Part shown: positions 53,131-59,716 of the stretch, piece by piece
How positions within the stretch are numbered: position 1 is the first letter of the stretch
Layout: the number at the start of each line of letters is the position of its first letter
NCBI GenBank assembly: GCA_018302225.1
Contig: JAGVZY010000013.1
Span: 1-59,716, forward strand
Direction of reading: 5' to 3'
Length of the DNA: 59,716 nt
Source of the DNA: Candidatus Woesearchaeota archaeon
GTDB taxonomy: Archaea; Nanobdellota; Nanobdellia; SCGC-AAA011-G17; JAGVZY01
Translations under genes and position numbers: made by a program
The notes under the pieces: generated by a model
Seen by the model: only the letters and a program-made list of their open reading frames with translations
The model's database searches: none
Told to the model about the DNA's origin: nothing

Positions 53131-54483
53131 ATGGCCTTAGAAAATTTAAGCAATTCATTGAAAGATAATTTAAAGAAAATTGCAAGAAGCATTTTCATAG
53201 ATGAAACCATTTTAAATGAATTAATTAAAGATATACAAAGAGCATTAATTCAAGCAGATGTAAATGTTTCTTTAGTTTTTGAATTAACTAAAAAAATAAA
53301 AGAACGTGCCTTAAATGAAAAACCTCCTGCAAGTATAACTCAGAGAGAATTTTTAATTAATATTGTTTATGAAGAATTAGTTAATCTTCTAGGAAAAGAA
53401 AAAGTTTCAATCAATATAAAAAATAAACCTTCTAAAATAATGTTTGTGGGTTTATTTGGTTCTGGTAAAACGACTACTATTGTTAAATTTGCTAAATACT
53501 ATTCTAAACGAGGTTATAAAGTCTGTGCTATTGGTTTAGATGTTTATAGACCTGCAGCAGCAAGACAACTTGAACAGGCATGTTCTGCAATAAATACTAA
53601 AACATTTATCTTATCAAACGAAAAAAATCCTTTAAAAATTTACAAGCATTTTGAAAAAGAACTTTCAGATTATAATATTGTATTAATTGATACTGCGGGA
53701 AGAGACGCACTTTCAGAAGACTTAATCAAAGAAATAAAATCTGTTTCAGATGAAATAAATCCTGATGAAACTTTATTAGTTCTATCTGCAGATATTGGAC
53801 AAGCAGCAGAAAAACAAGCAAAAGCTTTCCATGAAAATTGTTATATTACGGGTGTTGTGATTACAAAAATGGACGGAACTGCAAGAGCAGGTGGTGCATT
53901 GTCTGCATGTTCAATTACAAAAACTCCTGTTAAATTTATTGGACTTGGAGAAAAACCTGATGATTTAGAAGAATTTAATCCAAAAGGATTTGTCTCTAGA
54001 TTGCTTGGAATGGGTGATTTAGAAGCTTTATTAGATAAAACAAAAGAAGCTTTTTCAGAAGCAGAAGCAAAAGATCTCACAAAAAAAATGCTTAAAGGAG
54101 ATTATAACTTAATTGATTTATACGATCAAATGGAAGCGATGTCTAATATGGGACCATTAAATAAAATTATGGATTTAATTCCAGGAATGGGTTCATTAAA
54201 TATTCCTAAAGATGTTTTAAATATTCAAGAAGAAAAACTAAAAAAATGGAAATTTATTATGCAATCTATGACTAAGGAAGAACTTGAAAATCCCGATATT
54301 ATTACGCCTCCAAGAATAGAAAGAATTGCAAAAGGTTCCGGATTAAATTCTTCAGAAGTAAGAGATTTATTAAAACAATATGCCCAATCAAAAAAGCTTA
54401 TGAAAATGATGAAAGGTTCACAAAATCCAGAAAAATTAATGAAAAGTTTCAAAGGAAAATTACCCTCAGGTTTTAAACTATAA
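53131..54483 (+). CDS. srp54: Signal recognition particle protein SRP54
   Basis: 450 aa. N domain 1-95; G1 GLFGSGKTTTIVKFA (about 108-122), DTAGRDALSED (about 187), TKMDGTARAGGALSA; GLGEKPDDLEEFNP ends the G domain. The M domain (about 300-450) is Met-rich (MEAMSNMGPLNKIMDLIPGMG, KLMKMMKGSQ) for signal-peptide and 7S RNA binding. Start follows FtsY by 1 nt. 7S RNA was not found here. Confidence 0.96.
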   Translation: MALENLSNSLKDNLKKIARSIFIDETILNELIKDIQRALIQADVNVSLVFELTKKIKERALNEKPPASITQREFLINIVYEELVNLLGKEKVSINIKNKPSKIMFVGLFGSGKTTTIVKFAKYYSKRGYKVCAIGLDVYRPAAARQLEQACSAINTKTFILSNEKNPLKIYKHFEKELSDYNIVLIDTAGRDALSEDLIKEIKSVSDEINPDETLLVLSADIGQAAEKQAKAFHENCYITGVVITKMDGTARAGGALSACSITKTPVKFIGLGEKPDDLEEFNPKGFVSRLLGMGDLEALLDKTKEAFSEAEAKDLTKKMLKGDYNLIDLYDQMEAMSNMGPLNKIMDLIPGMGSLNIPKDVLNIQEEKLKKWKFIMQSMTKEELENPDIITPPRIERIAKGSGLNSSEVRDLLKQYAQSKKLMKMMKGSQNPEKLMKSFKGKLPSGFKL

Positions 54484-54485
54484 AA

Positions 54486-55094
54486 ATGAAAATTCTTAAA
54501 CAAGGTGCAGAAGCTATATTATATCTTACTAAAGCTAATACTATTCTAAAGAAAAGAATTCCAAAATCTTATAGAATTAAAGAATTAGATGATGAAAGAA
54601 GAAAATCCACAATTAGAAGAGAATTAAAACTTCTTGAAAAAGCATCGCAATTAGAAAATGTTCCAAAAATAATTTCATCATCTGAAGAAAACTTTGAAAT
54701 TGAAATAGAAAAAATAGATTCTCCTTTAGTTAAAGATATTATAGATACTGTTGAAGATAAACAAAGAATTTTAATTTCAAGAAAAATTGGAGAAGGAGTA
54801 AAAAAACTCCACAATTTAAGTATAATTCATGGTGACCTAACAACTTCAAATATGTTTTTCTCAAAAAAAGATAAAAAAATTATTTTCATAGATTTTGGTT
54901 TAGGTTTTATTTCAGAAAAATTAGAAGACAAAACAGTTGATTTACATTTATTAAGACAGGCAGTTGATTCAAAACATTACATCCATGCAGAAGAAATATT
55001 CAAAGAAGTTTTAACAGGTTATAAACCTGACAAAGATTTTACAACTCGATTTGAAAAAGTAGAAAAAAGAGGAAGATATAAACATAAGCATTAA
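54486..55094 (+). CDS. bud32: Kae1-associated kinase Bud32
   Basis: 202 aa small kinase of the KEOPS complex that makes t6A on tRNA. N lobe has GAEAILYLTKANTILKKRIP; catalytic loop IIHGDLTTSNMF (about 113-124) and IDFGLGFISEKLEDKTVDLH (metal-binding DFG at 138-140). The C-terminus RGRYKHKH is the usual basic tail. Kae1 is often fused or next to it but is not here. Two nt after SRP54, so part of the same transcript. Confidence 0.93.
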   Translation: MKILKQGAEAILYLTKANTILKKRIPKSYRIKELDDERRKSTIRRELKLLEKASQLENVPKIISSSEENFEIEIEKIDSPLVKDIIDTVEDKQRILISRKIGEGVKKLHNLSIIHGDLTTSNMFFSKKDKKIIFIDFGLGFISEKLEDKTVDLHLLRQAVDSKHYIHAEEIFKEVLTGYKPDKDFTTRFEKVEKRGRYKHKH

Positions 55095-55103
55095 AAACCC
55101 TTG

Positions 55104-55112
55104 TATATAAAA
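55104..55112 (+). promoter_or_regulatory. TATA box of tRNA-Gln
   Basis: TATATAAAA lies 18-26 nt before the first tRNA nucleotide at 55130, a typical archaeal promoter spacing. Confidence 0.5.
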
Positions 55113-55129
55113 TCATAAATAATCTAAAC

Positions 55130-55202
55130 AGCCCCGTAGTCTAGCGGCCAAGGATTCTGCCCTTTGGAGGCAGAGACAGCAGTTCAAATCTGCTCGGGGC
55201 TA
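55130..55202 (+). tRNA. tRNA-Gln(TTG)
   Basis: Acceptor AGCCCCG/CGGGGCT (A1-U72 as is normal for archaeal Gln), D stem GTCT/GGAT, anticodon stem CTGCC/GGCAG with loop CTTTGGA (anticodon TTG), T stem AGCAG/CTGCT with loop TTCAAAT, discriminator A. No intron. The 3' end marks a sharp switch from core genes to the accessory island, so it is a candidate integration site. Consistent with GatB, which would amidate Glu-tRNA(Gln). Confidence 0.92.
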
Positions 55203-55544
55203 TATACAGTTCTGTGACATTAGAGAAACACTCCTTCCAAGATTTTTAGCCTCGAGTCTCATCTAAATTAATCAAAAAATTGCAAATTCGCGTACATTTT
55301 GAATGTGTGCAGAGATTCTATTTCAGTGGCTAAACATTACCTTTACTGAAAAAAGATGCGACACGTTGGCTGTGTGAAGGAATGAATTTTAAGATAAAAT
55401 GGGGAGCAGGATAAATCCAAATTTAATTTGAGTATTACATTATCCGAGTTACCTTTATGTAGAATCTCAGACTTAATACTTCGTGCAAGACCAAACTAAT
55501 TTAGGAAATCCGATTAATGACTTTTTTCTTATAGCCTTGCTTAT
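55203..55544. other. Non-coding gap at the island start
   Basis: 342 nt with no credible gene on either strand. The base order looks like decayed or non-coding DNA. There is an in-frame TGA ten codons before the ATPase start at 55545, so its missing N-terminus is not simply upstream in frame. I found no copy of the tRNA 3' end elsewhere in the window. Confidence 0.4.
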
Positions 55545-56558
55545 ATGGATACAAGAGAATTATTCCAACAAATAAATCCTAATTTTTTAAAAGCCTTGAA
55601 ACAAGGAGGCTATGAAGGTGGTAAGTTCAAAGAACTTACTGATAAAATAAATTATAATCTAATAGTTGTAGATGAACTTCCTAATTGTGTTCCTGCAGTA
55701 AGAGCCCAACTATTTAACTTATTTGATGGTTTTATTGAAATAGATGGAAAACATTATCCTATTGGTGCAAATTATTGTATAGGCCTAGCTACAGGAAATA
55801 TAGGTCAAGAATATACAGAATCTTCAAATGATCTGGGTAGAGCGTTAAAAGATAGAATGCACTTAATCATTGATACAGATTATTTTAGACCAAAACCTAT
55901 AGATACTTTAGACATGTTAGTTGAAAATAGAAATCCTAGAGTAAACTTTCAGCAAGAAACTCAAGATAGGACAAAAGAAATAATTGACAAATATAATCAA
56001 ACTTCTGAAATCGCCGTGCCCATTGAAAAATATTTAATCGCATCTTACTTAGTTCATGGTTTGGATTATTTAGACAACAAATATGGTGGAAGCAAAATGG
56101 GTTTAAAATCTGGCTGGCCAAATAAATTGGAAGGTCACGAAAAGGGTTCTGATGAATCGTTAACATTGCCTATTTCCTCAAGAGCCGCGAAATCAATTGT
56201 TTCACTAAGTCAAGCATTAGATCAAATAACTATAGAAAAAGGTGCAAAAGATTTAGATTATTTTAATTCAATGATGAACGCTTTTAAGTTTGTTTCAGCT
56301 TATTCAGGAATATTAAATGAATCTGCAGTCATGCAAGATTATAATGAAGATCATTATAGTGCAATAGATGCTGTTATCGCCACGACTCAAACACAATTTA
56401 AAGAAAAAGAAGCTCATATTATGGAAGGATTCAACTCAGTAAAACAAGGAGAGAAAGATCAGAACATACTTGGTTTATTTAGAGGAAGATGGTCTTTTAT
56501 GAAAAATATTTTAGAAGCTGAAGCTGAAAGACGAGCGCAATTAAAAAATAAAAAATGA
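55545..56558 (+). CDS. N-terminally truncated MoxR-like AAA ATPase
   Basis: 337 aa. Walker B NYNLIVVDELPNCVPAVRAQ (D43, E44), sensor 1 GLATGN (N85) and the arginine-finger region LGRALKDRMHLI (R104) match MoxR-type AAA+ proteins. The preceding part with Walker A is missing; the protein begins only about 35 residues before Walker B, against roughly 100 in full members. It could not bind ATP normally alone. The C-terminal 220 residues are helical and unlike the standard MoxR lid. Its stop overlaps the VR1 gene start by 4 nt (ATGA), so it is translated with the DGR target; a full-length form may have worked with it. Confidence 0.75.
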   Translation: MDTRELFQQINPNFLKALKQGGYEGGKFKELTDKINYNLIVVDELPNCVPAVRAQLFNLFDGFIEIDGKHYPIGANYCIGLATGNIGQEYTESSNDLGRALKDRMHLIIDTDYFRPKPIDTLDMLVENRNPRVNFQQETQDRTKEIIDKYNQTSEIAVPIEKYLIASYLVHGLDYLDNKYGGSKMGLKSGWPNKLEGHEKGSDESLTLPISSRAAKSIVSLSQALDQITIEKGAKDLDYFNSMMNAFKFVSAYSGILNESAVMQDYNEDHYSAIDAVIATTQTQFKEKEAHIMEGFNSVKQGEKDQNILGLFRGRWSFMKNILEAEAERRAQLKNKK

Positions 56559-57340
56559 CACTAGACATACCAGATAAAATGTTCGGAAAGGATATGAAAG
56601 AAGCACACAAGCAGTATTTAGAAAACTCTAAAAAAATTAAACAAACAACTCCTCAACCAGAAATTCAAAATGAAATAAAAGTTTCAGCAAATATAAATCT
56701 TGCAGATTATGTAAGAATGCCAAATTCAAATATTTTAATTTCAAAAGAACAAATGTTTAATAATTTAGATTTTAAGGATAGTCATTTCAAACTTGCAGAA
56801 AATAATCTTTACATGCCTTCACCTGCTGAATTTATGCCTTATTACTTAAATGTAATTCAAGCAAAACAAGGAAAGCAAATAATTTATGATGGAAATAATA
56901 AACCTCTAGACCCAACTGAAATTGATAGCCTATATCAAAGATTAAGTAAAAATTGTTGGGTTTGGTTAAATGCCGGATTTAAGAAAGATCAAAAAGATAA
57001 TTTCAGTTTAATTAATTATTCAGTTAAAAATAATAGTTTAATTGAAACTCCAAAATCTTTAGAAAAATGTTTAATGAAAGATGGTTTTGCTGATTTAGAT
57101 TTTAATAAGCAAGGTTTAGCAATTAAACCTTCTAAAATTAATGAATATAAAAAAAATAAAAATATTTATTTTTCACACCCAAGAGATAATTCTGTCGCGT
57201 GGTTCAATGCGGTTTCGGGTGGGTCTACCTTGGTTGCTATGGGGATCCTTCTGTCTCGTATTCCTCGCTCGGGGTATATGGATGCGCCGAAGGCGCGTAA
57301 ATGCAAAATTCAACTGTTGCAAACTTGGAAAGTTTATTAA
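56555..57340 (+). CDS. DGR variable protein 1, frame-shifted in its variable end
   Basis: Open to 57340 (261 aa), paralogous to the remote target at 13787. Residues 1-212 include YMPSPAEFMPYYLNVIQ and SLEKCLMKDGF, each with a counterpart in the other gene, and the VR begins at residue 213 in both (DNSVAWF). After NAVSGG the frame is wrong: compared with TR and VR2 one base is missing near 57212-57216. Restoring a base gives GWVYLGCYGDPSVSYSSLGV and an in-frame TAA at 57298-57300. The restored end matches the lectin-like end of VR2. Either the copy was inactivated during retrohoming or a base was lost in assembly. ATGA overlap with the ATPase gene. Confidence 0.85.
   Translation: MTLDIPDKMFGKDMKEAHKQYLENSKKIKQTTPQPEIQNEIKVSANINLADYVRMPNSNILISKEQMFNNLDFKDSHFKLAENNLYMPSPAEFMPYYLNVIQAKQGKQIIYDGNNKPLDPTEIDSLYQRLSKNCWVWLNAGFKKDQKDNFSLINYSVKNNSLIETPKSLEKCLMKDGFADLDFNKQGLAIKPSKINEYKKNKNIYFSHPRDNSVAWFNAVSGGSTLVAMGILLSRIPRSGYMDAPKARKCKIQLLQTWKVY
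57191..57276 (+). repeat. DGR variable repeat VR1
   Basis: 86 nt matching TR 57556-57663 after skipping the 21-nt TR segment. I count 14 substitutions at TR adenines in the body (8 A-to-T, 6 A-to-G) plus 2 A-to-G at the tail. In addition there is one deleted base and one non-adenine change in the TTCCGATAGG block. Its 3' end TTCCTCGCTCGG is identical to TR and VR2. Confidence 0.93.
57284..57296 (+). other. Hairpin downstream of VR1
   Basis: GCGCC-GAA-GGCGC, a perfect 5-bp stem with a 3-nt loop, starts 8 nt after the VR1 end. In phage DGRs a short GC hairpin just past the homing site increases retrohoming. It also covers the stop of the restored frame. VR2 has no matching hairpin. Confidence 0.5.
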
Positions 57341-57555
57341 ATTTATTTAGTTCTAAAATTCACGTCCTAGACTTCCTAGAGATCTTCTATTCCCATAGAA
57401 AATCAATGAAAGGATACAACTTGGGCTACACGCAGTTTTATAGCGCATAATTTTTTATGTCATAAAATTCAATAACAATAATTAGTAGTGATGAAAACCT
57501 TGGGTAAGTTTGAGTGAATATTAAAGTTATGGTGAAACTTAATAAAACTGCTACA
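57341..57555. other. Non-coding spacer before the template repeat
   Basis: 215 nt without a supported gene. It presumably holds the 5' part of the template RNA and its promoter. No Avd-like accessory gene was found here or elsewhere near the DGR. Confidence 0.4.
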
Positions 57556-57663
57556 TCTGTCGCGAGGTTCAATGCGGATTCCGATAGGGTCAACCTTAAT
57601 TGCAATAGGAATCCTACTAACTCGAAATCTTCAAAAAAAGACGAGACTTCCTCGCTCGGAATA
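57556..57663 (+). repeat. DGR template repeat (TR)
   Basis: 108 nt, non-coding, 41 nt before the reverse transcriptase. It matches VR1 and VR2 with adenine-specific differences. Read in the VR frame, adenines fall at first or second codon positions (AGG, AAT, GAT, AAC, AAT, ACT, AAC), maximising amino-acid change. It carries a 21-nt A-rich segment (about 57627-57647, including seven consecutive A) that neither VR has. The 3' end CTCGCTCGG marks the homing site. The apparent 64-aa reading frame over it (57514-57708) is not a gene. Confidence 0.93.
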
Positions 57664-57704
57664 ACCCTTGTTGTCTTTGGACTTAATATCCATTTCAGAT
57701 TACG

Positions 57705-58772
57705 ATGAAATCATACAAAAATTTATATTCAAAAATCTGTTCAATTCAGAATTTAGAATTAGCTTTTAAAAAAGCTAAAAAAGGAAAGTCAAGCCTATTT
57801 TATATTAAAGACTTTCTTAAAAATAAAGATTTAGAGTTGCAAAGATTAAAGAGCGAATTAGAATCTAAAGAATACCTTCCCCGTCACTTAGAAAAATTTA
57901 TTATAAGAGATCCCAAAACTAGAGTTATTCATTCTTCACATTTTAGAGATAGGATAGTTCATCATGCGTTGGTTAATCTCATTGAACCTATTTTTGAAAA
58001 AACTTTTATTTATGATTCTTATGCAAATAGAAAAGGTAAAGGTACATTAAAAGCTATAAAAAGATTTGATGAGTTTAAAAGAATAATAAGCCAAAATGGA
58101 AGAACTCCTAAAAGCGCAAAAGAAGAGTCTATGGTTTTAGGATATATCTTTAAAGCAGATATCAAACATTACTTTGATAGTGTAAATCATCAAATTTTAC
58201 TAAAAATTATTAAGAGAAAAATAAATGACAAAAATACCCTATTCCTCATCGAAAAAATATTAAATAATTTTAATACTAAAATTAAAGAAAAAGGAATGCC
58301 TTTAGGAAACTTAACTTCTCAGTTCTTTGCAAATGTTTATCTTAATGAACTAGATTATTTCATAAAACATAAACTTAAAGCAAAATATTACATAAGATAT
58401 GTTGATGATTTTGTAATCTTACATTCAAATAAAGAACTCTTGGAAGAATACAAAACTAAAATTGGTTATTATCTTAAAAATCTAGATTTAGAATTGCATC
58501 CAGAAAAGTCTAAAATCTTTCCTTTACACAAAGGGGTAAGCTTTTTAGGTTATAGAATCTTCTACTATCATAAACTATTAAGAAAAAGAAATCTTACTCA
58601 ATTTAAAAGAAAATTTGAAAGTTTAAAGCAAGACTTAGAGCAAGGACTAATAGCCCACGAAACCTTTTTAGGGAGTATTGAAGGATGGCTAGGTTATGCA
58701 AGGTGGGCAAATACTTATAAATTTAGAAGACAAATTATAAAAGAAGTAAATAACGTCTCTAATAATCTTTAG
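57705..58772 (+). CDS. DGR reverse transcriptase
   Basis: 355 aa. Reverse transcriptase palm motifs: FKADIKHYFDSV (D152), GMPLGNLTSQFFANVYLNELD (197-217, the DGR-type block), active site YVDD (232-235) and GVSFLGYRI (277-285). There is no endonuclease, maturase or integrase domain, and the C-terminus ends soon after the thumb, as in DGRs and unlike group II introns. The TR lies directly upstream on the same strand, and VR1 upstream of that. It makes adenine-error cDNA from the TR RNA that replaces VRs. Its substrates here are the genes at 56555 and 13787. Confidence 0.95.
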   Translation: MKSYKNLYSKICSIQNLELAFKKAKKGKSSLFYIKDFLKNKDLELQRLKSELESKEYLPRHLEKFIIRDPKTRVIHSSHFRDRIVHHALVNLIEPIFEKTFIYDSYANRKGKGTLKAIKRFDEFKRIISQNGRTPKSAKEESMVLGYIFKADIKHYFDSVNHQILLKIIKRKINDKNTLFLIEKILNNFNTKIKEKGMPLGNLTSQFFANVYLNELDYFIKHKLKAKYYIRYVDDFVILHSNKELLEEYKTKIGYYLKNLDLELHPEKSKIFPLHKGVSFLGYRIFYYHKLLRKRNLTQFKRKFESLKQDLEQGLIAHETFLGSIEGWLGYARWANTYKFRRQIIKEVNNVSNNL

Positions 58773-58952
58773 CCCTCACTAAAAAACTAATTTATTTCTT
58801 AAGTATTACTTTCTCCGACATCCTTTCTTATCTTAGTGTAACCTTATTGTAACTAGAGAACAAACCACCTAATAGTGGTCGATTAGACACTCAAAAATAT
58901 CCTTTTGTCTACGACTCTCTTTATAAATCAAGCCCAGCACAGGACACAAAAA
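58773..58952. other. Spacer between RT and integrase
   Basis: 180 nt without a gene. It contains a hairpin ACCAC...GTGGT (58864-58879) and a TATA box TTTATAAAT (58920-58928) 24-33 nt before the integrase ATG at 58953, so the integrase is transcribed on its own, apparently leaderless. Confidence 0.5.
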
Positions 58953-59716
58953 ATGAAACTAGACCCACACCAACATGAAGCCATGTATAAAGGCTGGCGT
59001 AATAGGGGCTCACAAATTAAAGGGGTAAATCAGCCAAGTTGTGACCTTATTATACATTTTCTTGAAGACATGGAAATCGGAGCTAATGTTTCTCCAGTTT
59101 CAAAAAAAGGCCCACGAGGTTATGGCAGGTTAAGAAACTTAAAATCAAAAATGCATACTCTTACTATAATTTTTCAAGAAGAAATAGGCTTACATTCTTT
59201 AGCAGATTTAGTTAGCAAAGAGAAAGAATTATTAGTTTTAATAAATCGTATGAGAAGAGGAGAAATTTGTTCTGAAAGATATTATCATCAACCTCTCAAA
59301 GCAGTAGGTAATTATGTCCAAATACTTAAGACCTTTTGGCACTGGTATCAAAGAATAAAAAAGAAAGAAGGGATAGAGATTCCAGATATAACATCAGACT
59401 TAGATTGCAAGGATGCAAAACCTAAATTTAATTATTTCACAATAGACCAAGTTAAAAAAATGTGCGATGTTTCAGCTTATGATTATAGAGTTTTGATGAT
59501 GTTTCTATTTGATTCAGGAATAAGAGCGCCAACAGAATTAATGAATGTTAGAGTTTCAGATTTAGAATGGGACTCCAAAGGAAATTATTATATTCTAACT
59601 ATCAGGGAAGAAACAAGTAAAACTTTTGGAAGAAAAATAAGACTTTTACTTTGTTCAGAAATACTTAAAGGCTATTTAAACAAACTACAACTAAAAGATC
59701 ATGAATATATTTTTAC
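58953..59716 (+). CDS. Tyrosine recombinase/integrase (cut by window end)
   Basis: 254 residues visible; the gene runs off the right edge. The N-terminal part (1-160) is a SAM-like, DNA-binding core region. The catalytic domain starts near FTIDQVKKM, with the first catalytic Arg in FDSGIRAPTELMNVRVSDL (R191) and the beta-hairpin Lys in SKTFGRKIRLLL. The HxxR and Tyr motifs lie beyond the window. It would integrate or excise the island. A tRNA-Gln at the other side is a plausible attachment gene. Confidence 0.85.
   Translation, partial: MKLDPHQHEAMYKGWRNRGSQIKGVNQPSCDLIIHFLEDMEIGANVSPVSKKGPRGYGRLRNLKSKMHTLTIIFQEEIGLHSLADLVSKEKELLVLINRMRRGEICSERYYHQPLKAVGNYVQILKTFWHWYQRIKKKEGIEIPDITSDLDCKDAKPKFNYFTIDQVKKMCDVSAYDYRVLMMFLFDSGIRAPTELMNVRVSDLEWDSKGNYYILTIREETSKTFGRKIRLLLCSEILKGYLNKLQLKDHEYIF

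Noticed and set aside
55195-55205. CTCGGGGCTAT at the tRNA-Gln end resembling the CTCGGGGTA end of the VRs
   Set aside because: Only eight bases match and the contexts differ; chance similarity, not an attachment repeat.
57141-57350. 69-aa frame overlapping VR1
   Set aside because: A different frame through the VR with no homology; the restored VR frame matches VR2.
57514-57708. 64-aa frame covering the TR
   Set aside because: It is the untranslated template repeat read in the VR frame; no start signal and it overlaps the RT start region.
58864-58879. Hairpin ACCAC/GTGGT as a possible DGR or attachment element
   Set aside because: Short, with no copy elsewhere and no link to a VR; kept only as a note in the spacer.
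1-59716. CRISPR array or rRNA genes
   Set aside because: No series of regularly spaced repeats and no rRNA-like sequence was found on either strand.

Overview
This window is a strongly AT-rich, gene-dense piece of an archaeal chromosome. Archaeal-type ribosomal proteins (S17e, S19e, L31e, L37Ae, L39e), TFE, RpoP, Alba, a histone, prefoldin, Spt5, aRF1, SRP54/FtsY, HerA, Nre, Cbf5, Bud32 and FtsZ/SepF leave no doubt about the domain. Short proteins, tight overlaps, many apparently leaderless genes, intron-bearing tRNAs, a stand-alone GatB and several hypothetical families point to a small-genome DPANN archaeon of the Woesearchaeota/Pacearchaeota kind. That placement is an inference; no rRNA is present. 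No CRISPR array or rRNA gene was seen.

Layout. 1-4.1 kb: tRNA-splicing endonuclease, small membrane and coiled-coil proteins, a Trm11-like methylase, S17e, Alba. 4.1-13.7 kb (mostly minus): an HD-GYP-like protein, tRNA-Met/Ile2(CAT), a HIT protein, an intron-bearing tRNA-Ala whose 5' end overlaps the GlyRS stop codon, an N-terminally short Dph2, ZPR1, SepF, UPF0147, prefoldin beta, RpoP, L37Ae, tRNA-Pro, then L11-Spt5-SecE-FtsZ and an FKBP isomerase. 13.8-14.5 kb: a diversified target gene (VR2). 14.6-18 kb: L1-L10-L12, a coiled-coil protein and DedA. 18-24.5 kb: cell-envelope genes (archaeosortase-like protein, PAP2 phosphatase, dolichol-kinase-like protein, a large LamG surface protein). 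24.5-36.3 kb: hypotheticals, TFE, Nre, HAD, GatB, radical SAM-TRAM, HerA, Cbf5 and an L31e/L39e/S19e cluster. 36.3-43.8 kb: two Cys-rich membrane-anchored proteins, CysRS and a pilin-like protein. 43.8-55.2 kb: a LAGLIDADG endonuclease abutting an intron-bearing tRNA-Phe, ValRS, aRF1, sugar enzymes, histone, ScpB, FtsY, SRP54, Bud32 and tRNA-Gln. 55.2 kb to the end: an accessory island.

The main discovery is a diversity-generating retroelement (DGR) in that island. A DGR-type reverse transcriptase (57705-58772) follows a 108-nt template repeat (TR, 57556-57663). A variable repeat (VR1, 57191-57276) lies at the 3' end of an adjacent gene, and a second variable repeat (VR2, 14423-14509) lies in a paralogous gene about 43 kb away, between core genes. 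Every substitution between TR and VR2 falls on a TR adenine. VR1 shows the same adenine pattern plus one deleted base that shifts its frame. The TR carries a 21-nt in-frame segment missing from both VRs. A truncated MoxR-like ATPase is translationally coupled to the VR1 gene, and a tyrosine recombinase gene runs off the right edge. With tRNA-Gln as the left boundary this looks like an integrated element whose retroelement acts in trans on a resident chromosomal gene.

Many real starts lie downstream of the longest open frame, as judged by Shine-Dalgarno sites, TATA boxes 20-30 nt upstream, or overlap with tRNA genes; the coordinates below use those revised starts.
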